From contig CALGTK010000278.1 of NCBI GenBank assembly GCA_937904325.1, positions 1 through 53,647 on the forward strand: a stretch of 53,647 nucleotides of DNA, read 5' to 3'. The position numbers and the translations under genes are program-made. Shown here one piece after another: positions 33,556 through 42,837 of the stretch. The notes below the pieces were generated by a model. It saw only the letters and a program-made list of their open reading frames with translations. It was not told where the DNA came from and did no database searches. Each line of letters starts with the position of its first letter. Position 1 is the first letter of the stretch. This DNA comes from an uncultured Planctomyces sp. Lineage in GTDB: Bacteria > Planctomycetota > Planctomycetia > Planctomycetales > Planctomycetaceae.

Positions 33556-34536
33556 ATGCAAAAGCCGATCGATCGTCGCGATTTTCTGAAATTATCTGCG
33601 GCAGCCGGAGCAACTCTGGCGGCAGCGAGTTCGCAGGCCATGGCCGCTGGAGGAAAAGTGAATCAGAAAACGATCCCGGTATGCGACACCCACCTGCATC
33701 TGTGGGATCTTGAAAAGTTCAATCTACCGTGGTTGTCGAATGATGGGGTGCAGTCGATCAGTCATAGCTACGTGATGAAGGATTATCTGAAGGCGACTGC
33801 AAGGCAAAATGTGGCCAAAGCTGTCTATATGGAAGTGAACGTCGCTCCGGAACTGCAGACGAAAGAGGCAGAGTACGTGCTCGCGCTTTGCAAGCGGGAC
33901 GATAACCCAATGGTTGGAGCGGTGATTGGAGGCTCTCCGCAGTCATCCGAATTTAAAGCGTATATCGAGAACTTTGCCGGCAACGCGCATCTGAAAGGTG
34001 TTCGCACAGTTCTGCACGATGCCGATCGTCCGAAAGGGATGTGTCTGGAACCTCAGTTTGTTGAGAACATAAAGATGCTCGGGAAAAACGGCCTGAGATA
34101 CGATCTGTGCATGCGACCGGACGATCTGCTAGACGGGGCAAAGCTGGCGGAGAAATGTCCGGAAACGAAATTCGTGCTCGACCATTGTGGCAATCTGAGC
34201 GTCCAGAATGAGGACGCAGATTTACGTGCCAAATGGGAACAGGGCATTAAAGAGCTGGCTGCGCTGCCAAACGTCATGTGCAAGATTTCGGGGATCATCG
34301 TTACTGTCGATCGGGAAAACTGGTCGGCCTCCGATCTTGCGCCAAACATGGACTTCTGCATGGACACGTTCGGCGAAGACCGTGTGATGTTTGCCGGGGA
34401 CTGGCCGGTCTGCACGCTGACGGCACCATTCGGTGGCTGGCTCGGAGCGTTGAAAGAGGTTGTCAAAGGCCGCTCGAAACGCTTCCAGCACAAACTCTTC
34501 CACGACAACGCAGTCCGCTTCTATGAACTGGGCTAA
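33556..34536 (+). CDS. Tat-exported amidohydrolase-2 family protein
   Basis: A 326-residue protein with a twin-arginine signal (DRRDFLKLSAAAGATLAAA, ending near SSQAMAA) and a TIM-barrel metal-hydrolase domain. The metal site starts with CDTHLHLWD (about 43-51), and further His and Asp ligands lie in KFVLDHCGN (about 208) and MFAGDWPVC (about 277-285). It resembles the lactonase branch (sugar lactone hydrolases such as L-fuconolactonase or rhamnonolactonase), but Tat export points to a periplasmic substrate. It follows a small hypothetical gene by 34 bases. Specific activity cannot be assigned. Confidence 0.85.
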   Translation: MQKPIDRRDFLKLSAAAGATLAAASSQAMAAGGKVNQKTIPVCDTHLHLWDLEKFNLPWLSNDGVQSISHSYVMKDYLKATARQNVAKAVYMEVNVAPELQTKEAEYVLALCKRDDNPMVGAVIGGSPQSSEFKAYIENFAGNAHLKGVRTVLHDADRPKGMCLEPQFVENIKMLGKNGLRYDLCMRPDDLLDGAKLAEKCPETKFVLDHCGNLSVQNEDADLRAKWEQGIKELAALPNVMCKISGIIVTVDRENWSASDLAPNMDFCMDTFGEDRVMFAGDWPVCTLTAPFGGWLGALKEVVKGRSKRFQHKLFHDNAVRFYELG

Positions 34537-34709
34537 GCCGCGGTTTTTCATGGGACGTTGAACGGTGTTTTTGTTGACGGGAACGCGAATTCCTGTTTGC
34601 TGGCTGGGCTCCAAAGGAAGCTGGTTTCGCAGGGGGGCGTCTGCTAGCCTTCGCGGCGCAATTTGTCCTCAGATAACGGTTTACCGTCGAAAACTCAGGA
34701 ACGAGATTT

Positions 34710-35213
34710 ATGGCTACGGCGATTATCGGAGTTTCCGCCAGCGGCGAAACAGAAATCAGGTCGAAGTACCCTTCTATTGCGTCCACTGGTTTAGGGCGTC
34801 TACTTGGCAGAATTTACGACTCATTTTCATTTCCAATCTGGGGAATTAAGCTGTCGAATCTGCTGTTTGTGCTACCGACTGCCCCGGTCGGCGTATTGCT
34901 TTATACGTTGAACAAGCTGACTGGCGAGCGTTATGTTCTGACGAACCGCTCGATTCAGCGATGGGCAGTTATTGGTTTGAGGCAGATTCAGTCGGTCACG
35001 CTGACCGACGTCAATGAGATTGAGTATGTGCAGCTGCCCGGTCAGGAATATTTTCACGCGGGTGACCTGCTCCTGAAGAATGCCAAAGGCGACACTGTGT
35101 TGAGAGTTCAAGGTGTCAAAGACGCCGACATCTTCCGTCAGATCATCGAGAAAGCTCGCGACGCCCGTATCGGTGCAGAGGAGTCGCTCGCCGTGATCGA
35201 GGCCCGAGCGTAG
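34710..35213 (+). CDS. Bacterial PH-like domain membrane protein
   Basis: A 167-residue protein with a hydrophobic stretch near residues 50-70 (LSNLLFVLPTAPVGVLLYTL) followed by a bacterial pleckstrin-homology-like region (YVLTNRSIQRW, VTLTDVNEIEYVQ, and DLLLKNAKGDTVLRVQGV), ending in a short helix. This YxLTnxri pattern is typical of the bPH2/DUF304 group, found in small membrane-associated bacterial proteins of unclear role. Single gene, convergent with glmS; a weak hairpin lies between them at 35288. Confidence 0.8.
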   Translation: MATAIIGVSASGETEIRSKYPSIASTGLGRLLGRIYDSFSFPIWGIKLSNLLFVLPTAPVGVLLYTLNKLTGERYVLTNRSIQRWAVIGLRQIQSVTLTDVNEIEYVQLPGQEYFHAGDLLLKNAKGDTVLRVQGVKDADIFRQIIEKARDARIGAEESLAVIEARA

Positions 35214-35287
35214 GCGTAGGTTTCCAGGCAGCAACGCACTAATCCGGTTTTGCTACGAAACTACCTCAATGGAATCAACAAAGGCGA

Positions 35288-35318
35288 CCAATTCATCGAA
35301 TGAGTTGGCCACTTTTAC
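35288..35318 (+). terminator. Possible terminator between PH-like gene and glmS
   Basis: CCAATTCAT (35288-35296) pairs with ATGAGTTGG (35300-35308) with one wobble pair and a CGA loop, followed by a T-rich run (CCACTTTTACTTT). The stem is AT-rich and the loop small, so this is a weak candidate for ending the plus-strand transcript. Confidence 0.35.
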
Positions 35319-35355
35319 TTTGTTGGAGGTTCTGTTCGGCAGAGAATTGAGTCGT

Positions 35356-37218
35356 CTACTCTACCGTAACGCTCTTGGCGAGATTTCGGGGTCGGTCCAC
35401 ATTGCAGCCGCGGAGCAGAGCAATGTGATACGCCAGTAGCTGCAGGGGCACTGAAGTGACCATTGGCTGCAGGAAATCGTCGACCTCCGGGACATAGATG
35501 ACGTCGTCGGCCATTTCTTTGACTCGAGTGTCCCCTTCGCAGGCGATAGCAATCACCGGGCCTTTGCGAGCTTTTACTTCTTCGAGGTTACTCATCACTT
35601 TCGGATAGATGCCACCCTTTGGGATGACAAACACACTGGGAGTCTTTTCGTCGACAAGAGCAATCGGGCCGTGTTTCATCTCGGCAGCCGGGTAGCCCTC
35701 GGCGTGGATGTAGCTGATTTCTTTCAGCTTCAGAGCACCTTCCAAAGCGGCAGGGAAATTGTAGAGACGTCCGAGGTAAAGGAAGTTGTCGAAGCCGTAA
35801 TACTTATCGGCGACAGCCTGAACCTGTTCATGGCATCTTAGTGTCTGTTCCATTACGGCGGGCATATCCCGCAGTCGGCTGAGCATTCTCGTGCCGGCAG
35901 GATATGAGAGGCCTCGCAGTCGGCCGAGGTGGATCGCCAGCAATGTCAGCGCGGTGACCTGCGAAGTAAAAGCCTTGGTCGATGCTACTCCGATTTCTGG
36001 ACCGGCGTGCAGGAAGATTCCGCCGTCTGATTCACGGGCGATCGTCGAGCCGACCACGTTGCAGATTGCCAGGCTCTGATGACCTTTTCGTTTGCACTCA
36101 CGCAGAGCCGCCAGTGTGTCGGCAGTTTCACCACTTTGAGTAATGGCGAAGACCATCGTGTTCTGAGTCATCGGCGGATTGCGGTAACGCAACTCGCTGG
36201 CGTATTCGACTTCGGTAGGCATGCGAGCGAATTCTTCCAAAAGGTACTCACCGACGAGCCCTGCGTGCCAGCTCGTTCCGCATGCAGTCAGGACGACACG
36301 GTCGACCTGTCGAAGCTGCTGAGGGTCAAGGTCCAGCCCACCAAATTTGGCGGTCGCAGCGTCATCGTCGATGCGGCCTCGCATGCAGTTTTCGAGAGCT
36401 TCGGGCTGCTCAAAGATTTCCTTCAGCATGTAATGGTCGTAGTGACCCAGGTCCAGATCGTTGGCTACTTGATCAAGCACATGGATTGATGGTTGCTGTT
36501 TTCCACTGTCGCGATGATGAAGTTCCAGACCTTCGGGACGCATGACGGCGAGTTCGTTGTCGGAGAGGTAAATCACTTCGTCCGTGTAGCCGACAAGTGG
36601 GCTGGCGTCGCTGGCGAGGAAGTATTCATCTTTGCCGACGCCGATGACCATCGGGCTTCCGACGCGGGCGGCGATCAGCAGGTTTGTGAATTCGCGGAAC
36701 AGGACACCAATGCCGTACGTTCCTTTAAATTCATTCAGCGAGGCTTCGACTGCCTTCAGGCATGTTTCGGACGAGTCTGGATCGCCGCCCAGTTTGATTT
36801 GCTCAAGCCATTTGTGGCAGACCATATGAGCAATGACTTCGCTGTCTGTTGTCGTTCGGAAAACGTAGCCGATCGTCTGAAGCTGCTCTTTCAGTTTGGC
36901 GTAATTTTCGATCACCCCATTGTGGACGATCACGATTTCGCCATTACCGCCGACGTGCGGATGAGAGTTCAGGTCGGTCGTTTCACCGTGAGTTGCCCAA
37001 CGCGTGTGTCCGATGCCAGTCGTTCCGTCGAGTGGGTTGGCAGTAACCAGCTGACTCAACTCTTTGACTTGACCTTTCCGCTTCCGGATTCCGATTTCAC
37101 CGTTGTTTTGAATGGCAATTCCGGCGCTGTCGTACCCTCGATATTCAAGGCGCCGCAGGCCTTCCAGAAGAAATTCGGGAGCCGAACGAAATCCAACGTA
37201 ACCAACGATACCACACAT
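35356..37218 (-). CDS. glmS: Glutamine-fructose-6-phosphate aminotransferase (isomerizing)
   Basis: A 620-residue enzyme that makes glucosamine-6-phosphate, the entry point to peptidoglycan and amino-sugar synthesis. The start at 37218 places the glutaminase Cys as residue 2 (MCGIVGYVG), with GGAG eight bases upstream; the frame extends to 37275, but this would bury the catalytic Cys. The N-terminal class II amidotransferase (GHTRWATHGETTDLNSHPH) is followed by two SIS sugar-isomerase domains (TACGTSWHAG; ITQSGETADTLAAL) and ends with the canonical RNLAKSVTVE tail. Length is normal. Nothing upstream (293-base gap) looks like a glmS ribozyme core, though this was judged by eye. Confidence 0.97.
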   Translation of the reverse strand: MCGIVGYVGFRSAPEFLLEGLRRLEYRGYDSAGIAIQNNGEIGIRKRKGQVKELSQLVTANPLDGTTGIGHTRWATHGETTDLNSHPHVGGNGEIVIVHNGVIENYAKLKEQLQTIGYVFRTTTDSEVIAHMVCHKWLEQIKLGGDPDSSETCLKAVEASLNEFKGTYGIGVLFREFTNLLIAARVGSPMVIGVGKDEYFLASDASPLVGYTDEVIYLSDNELAVMRPEGLELHHRDSGKQQPSIHVLDQVANDLDLGHYDHYMLKEIFEQPEALENCMRGRIDDDAATAKFGGLDLDPQQLRQVDRVVLTACGTSWHAGLVGEYLLEEFARMPTEVEYASELRYRNPPMTQNTMVFAITQSGETADTLAALRECKRKGHQSLAICNVVGSTIARESDGGIFLHAGPEIGVASTKAFTSQVTALTLLAIHLGRLRGLSYPAGTRMLSRLRDMPAVMEQTLRCHEQVQAVADKYYGFDNFLYLGRLYNFPAALEGALKLKEISYIHAEGYPAAEMKHGPIALVDEKTPSVFVIPKGGIYPKVMSNLEEVKARKGPVIAIACEGDTRVKEMADDVIYVPEVDDFLQPMVTSVPLQLLAYHIALLRGCNVDRPRNLAKSVTVE

Positions 37219-37511
37219 GTGGAACGCTCCATCGCTTAGGACAGCACAAGATGCAGGGGAATGGGGTCTCGACAAGAACTGCCGGGAAGGGACATAGGAA
37301 GGTTCGACACGCTATGCGTGATCGATATTGAGCGTCAAGATGAGTCGTCTGGCATCATCGGATGCCTGATATTCATCCGCGGCCGCATTTAAGTGCAGGC
37401 GGTATCGTAAGAAATGCTCCTTTTTGTACACGAGAACGTCTTTGTCCGTTGGTTGTGGAAGGTTTTCTGGCAGGTGCCTGTCATGTTGTTTGATACTCGT
37501 ATGAGGTACCC

Positions 37512-38237
37512 ATGAAGTTCTTGATTACGAATGATGACGGGATCTCTGCTCCCGGCATCAGCGCATTAGCTACAGCGGCCAGTCGTTTTGGCGAGATTGT
37601 CGTCGTTGCTCCCGAAGATGCTCATTCTGGTTGCGGGCATCGCGTGACGACTTACGAGCCGATTTCGGTTCGCGCAGACCAGGCAGACTGGTGGGCGATT
37701 GGTGGTACGCCGGCTGATTGTACTCGGGTCGGGATTCGCGAAATCGCCTCCGACTGTGACTGGGTGCTGGCTGGTGTTAATGCGGGAGCCAATCTTGGCG
37801 TCGACGTCTTCATGTCCGGGACGGTGGCCGCAGTTCGTGAAGGTGCTCTTCTCGGCCTGCCGGGCATTGCATTCTCGCATTACAGGACTCGTGAAGGGGT
37901 ATTCGACTGGGGTTTCGCCGCCGACACGGTCGGCAGGGTCATGGAACGGATTCTTGCAGGTAAGATCGATCCAGGCCTCTTTTGGAACGTCAATCTGCCG
38001 GATCTATCGGCTGAGAAAATCGGGCGAGAGTCGGTGCAGCCGAGAAAGTTGGGAAGTCCGTGCCCCGAACTGATCGATTGCTCTCTTGGTCGCGGACACC
38101 TTCCTGTCGAATTTGCCAGGCATCACGGTGCACTGATCTATCAAGGTGTTTATCAGGATCGGCCTCGTGAATCTGGTGACGATGTCGACGTTTGTTTCGG
38201 CGGGAATGTTGCCGTTACGAAGATGTCAATCTGGTAG
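37512..38237 (+). CDS. surE: 5'-nucleotidase SurE
   Basis: A 241-residue stationary-phase survival phosphatase that dephosphorylates nucleoside 5'-monophosphates using a divalent metal. Metal-binding motifs are all present: ITNDDGI (Asp8, Asp9), the Ser of AHSGCGH (about 38-44), and Asn in GVNAGANLGVDVFMSGTVAA (about 94-113). The length is close to the usual 250 residues. Single plus-strand gene; the CBS-GGDEF gene follows after 200 bases with its own possible promoter. Confidence 0.95.
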   Translation: MKFLITNDDGISAPGISALATAASRFGEIVVVAPEDAHSGCGHRVTTYEPISVRADQADWWAIGGTPADCTRVGIREIASDCDWVLAGVNAGANLGVDVFMSGTVAAVREGALLGLPGIAFSHYRTREGVFDWGFAADTVGRVMERILAGKIDPGLFWNVNLPDLSAEKIGRESVQPRKLGSPCPELIDCSLGRGHLPVEFARHHGALIYQGVYQDRPRESGDDVDVCFGGNVAVTKMSIW

Positions 38238-38292
38238 GATGTGTCACGTTGTGCCGGTTCGGTGATGTTTTGAACGTCAGAATTTGACGGTT

Positions 38293-38320
38293 TTGAAGCT
38301 GCTCGTGCCTCGCTTATTCT
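38293..38320 (+). promoter_or_regulatory. Possible sigma-70 promoter for CBS-GGDEF gene
   Basis: TTGAAG (38293-38298) and TATTCT (38315-38320) each match four of six consensus bases, with 16-base spacing, about 118 bases before the start codon. Moderate match only. Confidence 0.3.
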
Positions 38321-38437
38321 GTGACGATGTACAATTGCAGAAGAATGGTGTCGGTCTGCGCGTGTCGCATCACGCAGTCATCAGCGGGCAGTATTTACGG
38401 TCGAGTGAGTCAGGCAGATTGAAGCCGGAGCTGAGAA

Positions 38438-39445
38438 ATGGATAGCAGAATCAGTGGTTCAGCGAGTCAGCTTCGAGATACGGGAGCTGAGCTTGGGCAG
38501 GTGCCGATTGTTCCTACAGGGACTGTGTTGGTTGACCTGGCGCAGGTTTTCGCTCGCCACGAAACTCAGCATGTGCTTGTACAGGATTCGGCAGGCGGTT
38601 TGTTGGGAATCGTTTCTGCGGATGACTTGCAGAATGCCATGCGAACGACATCCGATGCAGGCCTGACGGCCTGGCATCATCGGGCCGTTGAGTCTCTGAT
38701 CTCGGTGGCGTTGGAGTTGGAAGAAACGCCTGCTGACAAAGGTGAATCTTTGAATCTAAGTCCGGCGTCCGAAATGGATTGCGTTTCGATACGAGACGGT
38801 TCGGATCTACTTGCTTTGATGACGAATGAAGATGTTCTGCTTAGTTGGAACCGGCTCGAACCGGCGCTGGCTCGTGCGGCAACCGATGCGTTAACCAGTC
38901 TTCCTAATCGCGCTCATTTCGAGCGACGGTTTCAGGAAGAGTGGCAAAGAGCGTCGCGTCTTGGCTTAACACTTGGTCTGTTGATCATTGATGTCGACCA
39001 TTTCAAGCAGGTCAACGACACGTTCGGGCATCTTCGGGGTGACATGGTGCTGGCCGCGGTTGCTCAGTGCTGCCAGAAACAGTTTCGTTCATACGATCTG
39101 GTTGCTCGTTACGCCGGAGACGAATTTGTCGCCGTGACCTGTGGATGCAGTGTCGAAGATATTGATCTACCGATTCGCCGATTGCAGGAATCAATCCGGT
39201 CTTTAGATCTACGATTCAACGATGTGCATGTGCCGACATCTTTATCGATTGGTGCATCAGTCATTTGTTCCGGTCTTAACCAGCTGAACGCTAACGACTT
39301 GCTTGAGTCAGCAGACCAGTGTCTCTATCGTGCTAAACACAGCGGTCGCAACCGGGCCTATCGAGTTGAACTGTTCGGCAATGGAAGTTCTGGAACACCG
39401 ACCCGAGTTGATGCGACACCGCAGGTTGTTGAGCATGCTGACTGA
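38438..39445 (+). CDS. Diguanylate cyclase with CBS-like sensor
   Basis: A 335-residue soluble signalling protein. The N-terminal part has a CBS-type segment (VLVQDSAGGLLGIVSADDLQNAM, which usually binds adenine nucleotides, about 46-68); the second CBS unit appears degenerate (about 75-145). Residues about 145-320 form a GGDEF domain that would make cyclic di-GMP from GTP: DALTSLPNRAHFE, DVDHFKQVNDTFGH, and the signature as YAGDEFV (about 224-230), with Ala replacing the first Gly. Other substrate and metal residues remain, so it may be active. The C-terminus is short. Ends two bases from the convergent methyltransferase stop. Confidence 0.88.
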   Translation: MDSRISGSASQLRDTGAELGQVPIVPTGTVLVDLAQVFARHETQHVLVQDSAGGLLGIVSADDLQNAMRTTSDAGLTAWHHRAVESLISVALELEETPADKGESLNLSPASEMDCVSIRDGSDLLALMTNEDVLLSWNRLEPALARAATDALTSLPNRAHFERRFQEEWQRASRLGLTLGLLIIDVDHFKQVNDTFGHLRGDMVLAAVAQCCQKQFRSYDLVARYAGDEFVAVTCGCSVEDIDLPIRRLQESIRSLDLRFNDVHVPTSLSIGASVICSGLNQLNANDLLESADQCLYRAKHSGRNRAYRVELFGNGSSGTPTRVDATPQVVEHAD

Positions 39446-39447
39446 AT

Positions 39448-40695
39448 TTATCGAGGGATGAACGACAGTCTAAGGTCGTCGACGCTCATTGTCCCAGCGG
39501 CGCCGTTCAGGCCGATGCGCAGAATTGCTTCGCGTGTGCCGATCGGAACCGGAATACGCCGCCCTGTCCGTTCCCAGTCCTGAGACCTCAGCCAGGGGCC
39601 AGCTTTGAAGTCTCCGAGTGTGCGACGAATTTTGTCGTAGAAGTGAATGTAGAAAGCCGGCTTTTCCCATTCCTCACTGCCGGCACGGATGTTTTCGAGT
39701 TTCAGGTCAAGCGAAAGATTAACAAAAGCGATCTTGCGTCCGTCAATGGCCACTCCCTGCATCATTCTTGACGGTCGGCCCTGTTTTTCGTTTTGGAACG
39801 TGACGAAGTAGTCTCCTTCTGGAGCGTCGCCTTTCACGTGTTCGGCCTGACGCTGGTAGTACCAACTGTCGACTTTACCGTCGTCGTTGTCGTCGATCTC
39901 CAGACTTCCGTTGATGATCTGGGGGTTCGCAGGGTCCGGCAGTACTCGACGACGATCTTCTGATGCGCCGGTCATTGGTACGAATAGTGTCGGGATAAGA
40001 CGCTCAGGAACGAGTTTGCCGTCCTTCTTTTCGAACAGGTAGAAGATCTGCTGGTAGCGTTGGCCTAGTGGCACGATCATTCGCCCGCCTTCGCGGAGCT
40101 GATTGATCAGAGGTTGCGGCACACTTTCTGGCGAGCATGTGACGATGATTCGGTCGAACGGTGCGTGTTCTGGCCAGCCTTTGTAACCGTCTCCAGCGAG
40201 TGTATACACATTGTCGTAGCCCAGTTTTTTCAGCCGGCGGCCGGCCTCGCGACTGAGTTGCGGTACGATCTCGATCGAGTAGACCTCTTTGACGATCTCT
40301 GCCAGAACGGCTGCCTGGTAACCGCTCCCTGTCCCGATCTCCAGCACTTTGTCAGTTGGTTTGGGGTCAAGTGCTTCCGTCATGTAAGCCACGACGAACG
40401 GTGGTGAGATTGTCTGCTGATAGCCGATCGCCAGAGCTTTATCGATGTACGCTTCGCGAAAAAGTTTCGACGGCACAAACTCATGCCGTTTCACGGTGTT
40501 TAGTGCCTGAAGAACCAGTCGATTGGTGATTCCTTCTCCGGCAACGTCCTGAGCTACCATTTTTGCTCGCGTCTCACGATATTTGTCGTCGGCACCGTTT
40601 GAGTGTGTGGACGCAATCGTTAGGACAAGAGTTGCCGGTAGCAGCACTGTCAGGAGCAAGGTTGCTGTTACCTGGTGAGGCGATTGGTTACGCAT
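39448..40695 (-). CDS. Exported PCMT-like methyltransferase with extra C-terminal domain
   Basis: A 415-residue protein. The ATG at 40695 has GGAG seven bases upstream and gives a clear signal peptide (VTATLLLTVLLPATLVLTIA); the open frame to 40761 is less likely. Residues about 35-235 match protein-L-isoaspartate O-methyltransferase (PCMT), which repairs isoaspartyl residues using SAM: YQQTISPPFVVAYM (about 92-105) and SAM-binding VLEIGTGSGYQAAVLAE (about 117-133). The last 180 residues form a beta-rich domain not found in cytosolic PCMT (LEIDDNDDGKVDSWYYQ; carbohydrate-binding-like). Export is odd because SAM is cytoplasmic. It follows the coiled-coil gene after 138 bases. Confidence 0.85.
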   Translation of the reverse strand: MRNQSPHQVTATLLLTVLLPATLVLTIASTHSNGADDKYRETRAKMVAQDVAGEGITNRLVLQALNTVKRHEFVPSKLFREAYIDKALAIGYQQTISPPFVVAYMTEALDPKPTDKVLEIGTGSGYQAAVLAEIVKEVYSIEIVPQLSREAGRRLKKLGYDNVYTLAGDGYKGWPEHAPFDRIIVTCSPESVPQPLINQLREGGRMIVPLGQRYQQIFYLFEKKDGKLVPERLIPTLFVPMTGASEDRRRVLPDPANPQIINGSLEIDDNDDGKVDSWYYQRQAEHVKGDAPEGDYFVTFQNEKQGRPSRMMQGVAIDGRKIAFVNLSLDLKLENIRAGSEEWEKPAFYIHFYDKIRRTLGDFKAGPWLRSQDWERTGRRIPVPIGTREAILRIGLNGAAGTMSVDDLRLSFIPR

Positions 40696-40833
40696 GACAA
40701 GGCTCCATGGCGGATGAGTGAACCGGCGAAATCGAATCTTCTGCAGGGAGCGACGCGACATATTGCAACGTCGCGTGAAGCAGTGACACGCAAGCTGCGC
40801 GGAACGCCCGGCACCTGTTGTTTCAGGGGCGTG

Positions 40834-42741
40834 CTACGCTGCATTATTCTCAAGGAAACGTGACAGCGCGAGCAAGCCTGGAGTTTCAGGAAGTCCGCTG
40901 AAATCTGCACCACTGATGTTCGAATCGTTGGACAGTGACAGTTGTGCCAGCAGATCGCGGATGATTCGCTCTGCTTCAAGACGTTCCCGCTGCCAGGTGT
41001 CTCGTGACTGCTGCCAGGCCGTTTCCTGGGTTTCGATCTGTGTGAACTGTGTTTGTAACTGTTCTTCGTGGCGTCGCAGATGTGACTCTCGATTGGCGAC
41101 CCAGTCCGTAAGCTGCTGCTTCTCACCGCGGAAAGTTTCTTTCTGAGACTCAAACTGTGCGCGTGCCTCGTCGAGTTCGCGTCGCTGCTGGTTGAGTCCG
41201 TCTCTTAGATTTCGGATGTAGTCAGCGAGTTGTTCACGAGCCTGCTCGACTCGGTCTTTCGCTCCTTCGTCGCCGGTCACGTGGGCCATCTGAGCCCACG
41301 CCTCGTTGATGGCAATCTGAGTTTGAAGCAGGTCCTGATGTCGCGTCTCAAGGTCCTCTCGGAGTTGGTCGAGGCGGTCACGCCGCTTCTCCAGATTCTC
41401 AGCATGCAGCGACATCATGTCAGCTTGCCTGCGGTTTTCAGTGGTCTGTGTCTGAACTTTAAGTTCCCAGGATTGTCGCTCTGCTGTCAGTCGCTCGCGT
41501 TCACGCGCCGCATGTTCGTCTACAGATTTCTGAATTTTTGACAGCGTGCTTTGCTGACGTTCGAGCGAATGTTTCAGCTCTTCGAGAATGACACGCCGTC
41601 GTGAAAGTTGTCGATCGCGTTGTCGCTGGATTTGAACAAGGTTTTCCAGTCGCTGTCTGGCTCGCTGGTATTCGCTGCGAAATTCGTCTCGAGCCTGTTC
41701 CAGTTCCTCGCGGGAACGTTCCAGGTGATCCTGTTGAAATCGGATCCGGCTTTCGAGTAACGCTCGCTGCTTTCTTAGCTCGGCTTCCAAAGCGTGCCGC
41801 TGTTCTTCGAGTTTTTCGGATTCGACATGCGCTCGACGCTGCTGTTCGGTCTGCTCTTGCTCGATCTCTTCCCACGTGCGGCGTCGGAGTTCGTCGATCT
41901 CCTGCTGGAAACGCTGGTGTTCATCGTCAAGGCGGTCCTGTCGTCGCTTCAGATCTGTTTCAGAATTCAGCTTCTGCTGCTGCCAATCATCGATCGATTC
42001 CTGCAGGGCTTCCCGTTCGCGGGCAAGAAGGGTTCGCTCGGCGACTATCTCGTCGGTTAATGACTCCGTGGTGATTGCGTCAGCGAGTTGTTGTCGTTCA
42101 GATTCTAAACGCTGAGCGAGCGATTGCTGCTCGGTTTCGAGTTGCTCGACCATTCGGGCTTGCTGTTCAGCGAGCTGCCGTCGCTCGCGTTCAAGAGTTT
42201 CTCGCAGTTCGGTTTCCTGGTCGACCAGACGCTGCTGCGATTGTGAAAACTCCTGTCGCTCAGCTTCGGATTTGGAGATGGACTCCAGCAGTACCGCACG
42301 TTGTTCTTCGAGTTCGGCCTGTACTTCCTGCCGGAGTCGCTCCCGTTGCTCGTTCAATTCAGTTCGGTCGCGCTCAACGGTCGCCGCGTGTTCAGCCATT
42401 GTGGCCCGCTCATCGTCGAAGTCCGCTCTTCGCGCGTCATGCTCCTGCTGGATGCTGCGCAGCCGATCTTGTTTGTCCAGGACTTGCTGCTCGTGTGCCT
42501 GCTTTTCCAGTCGGAACGCGCGGCTGTCTTGTTCGAGCTGCCCTGTCTGAGCATTTAATGCCTGCTCGCGACGATTCAGATCGGCCAGTTGCTTCTGGAC
42601 CTGCTCGACGAGTTCCGCAGTTTGAACTAGCAGATCTTCTTCGAGATTGTCCAGCTCTGCGTTGCCGCCAGTTGTCTGGGGCGGGGCAGGGACGGACGAC
42701 CATGCATCAGGCTGATGAGGAGAGCGGAATTCCTCGCTCAT
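40834..42741 (-). CDS. Coiled-coil protein
   Basis: A 635-residue protein that is charged alpha-helical coiled coil from about residue 30 to 585, with Glu/Arg/Gln-rich heptads (NRREQALNAQTGQLEQDSRA; repeated RQQLAEQQARM-like units). A short non-helical N-terminus and a C-terminal hydrophobic helix (GLLALSRFLENNA) follow. No signal peptide or membrane segment is seen. It resembles the 833-residue protein at 8067-10568 in composition and organisation, perhaps as a distant paralogue. It lies between trxA (97 bases upstream) and the exported methyltransferase (138 bases downstream), all on the minus strand. No named family recognised. Confidence 0.8.
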   Translation of the reverse strand: MSEEFRSPHQPDAWSSVPAPPQTTGGNAELDNLEEDLLVQTAELVEQVQKQLADLNRREQALNAQTGQLEQDSRAFRLEKQAHEQQVLDKQDRLRSIQQEHDARRADFDDERATMAEHAATVERDRTELNEQRERLRQEVQAELEEQRAVLLESISKSEAERQEFSQSQQRLVDQETELRETLERERRQLAEQQARMVEQLETEQQSLAQRLESERQQLADAITTESLTDEIVAERTLLAREREALQESIDDWQQQKLNSETDLKRRQDRLDDEHQRFQQEIDELRRRTWEEIEQEQTEQQRRAHVESEKLEEQRHALEAELRKQRALLESRIRFQQDHLERSREELEQARDEFRSEYQRARQRLENLVQIQRQRDRQLSRRRVILEELKHSLERQQSTLSKIQKSVDEHAARERERLTAERQSWELKVQTQTTENRRQADMMSLHAENLEKRRDRLDQLREDLETRHQDLLQTQIAINEAWAQMAHVTGDEGAKDRVEQAREQLADYIRNLRDGLNQQRRELDEARAQFESQKETFRGEKQQLTDWVANRESHLRRHEEQLQTQFTQIETQETAWQQSRDTWQRERLEAERIIRDLLAQLSLSNDSNISGADFSGLPETPGLLALSRFLENNAA

Positions 42742-42837
42742 TCCGGGAATCCTTTCCCTGCGGCGAGTTAGTGTCTGGAAGACTCACCCTCGCTCACAAC
42801 GAGCACAGGGCGGTCGATATGTACGCTGATCCGTAGC

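Noticed and set aside
37219-37511. glmS ribozyme upstream of glmS
   Set aside because: No recognisable ribozyme core or pseudoknot pairing could be seen by eye; left unassigned.
42075-42836. Plus-strand open frame of 253 codons opposite the coiled-coil gene
   Set aside because: It has no ribosome site and unnatural composition; the minus strand codes a clear coiled coil there.
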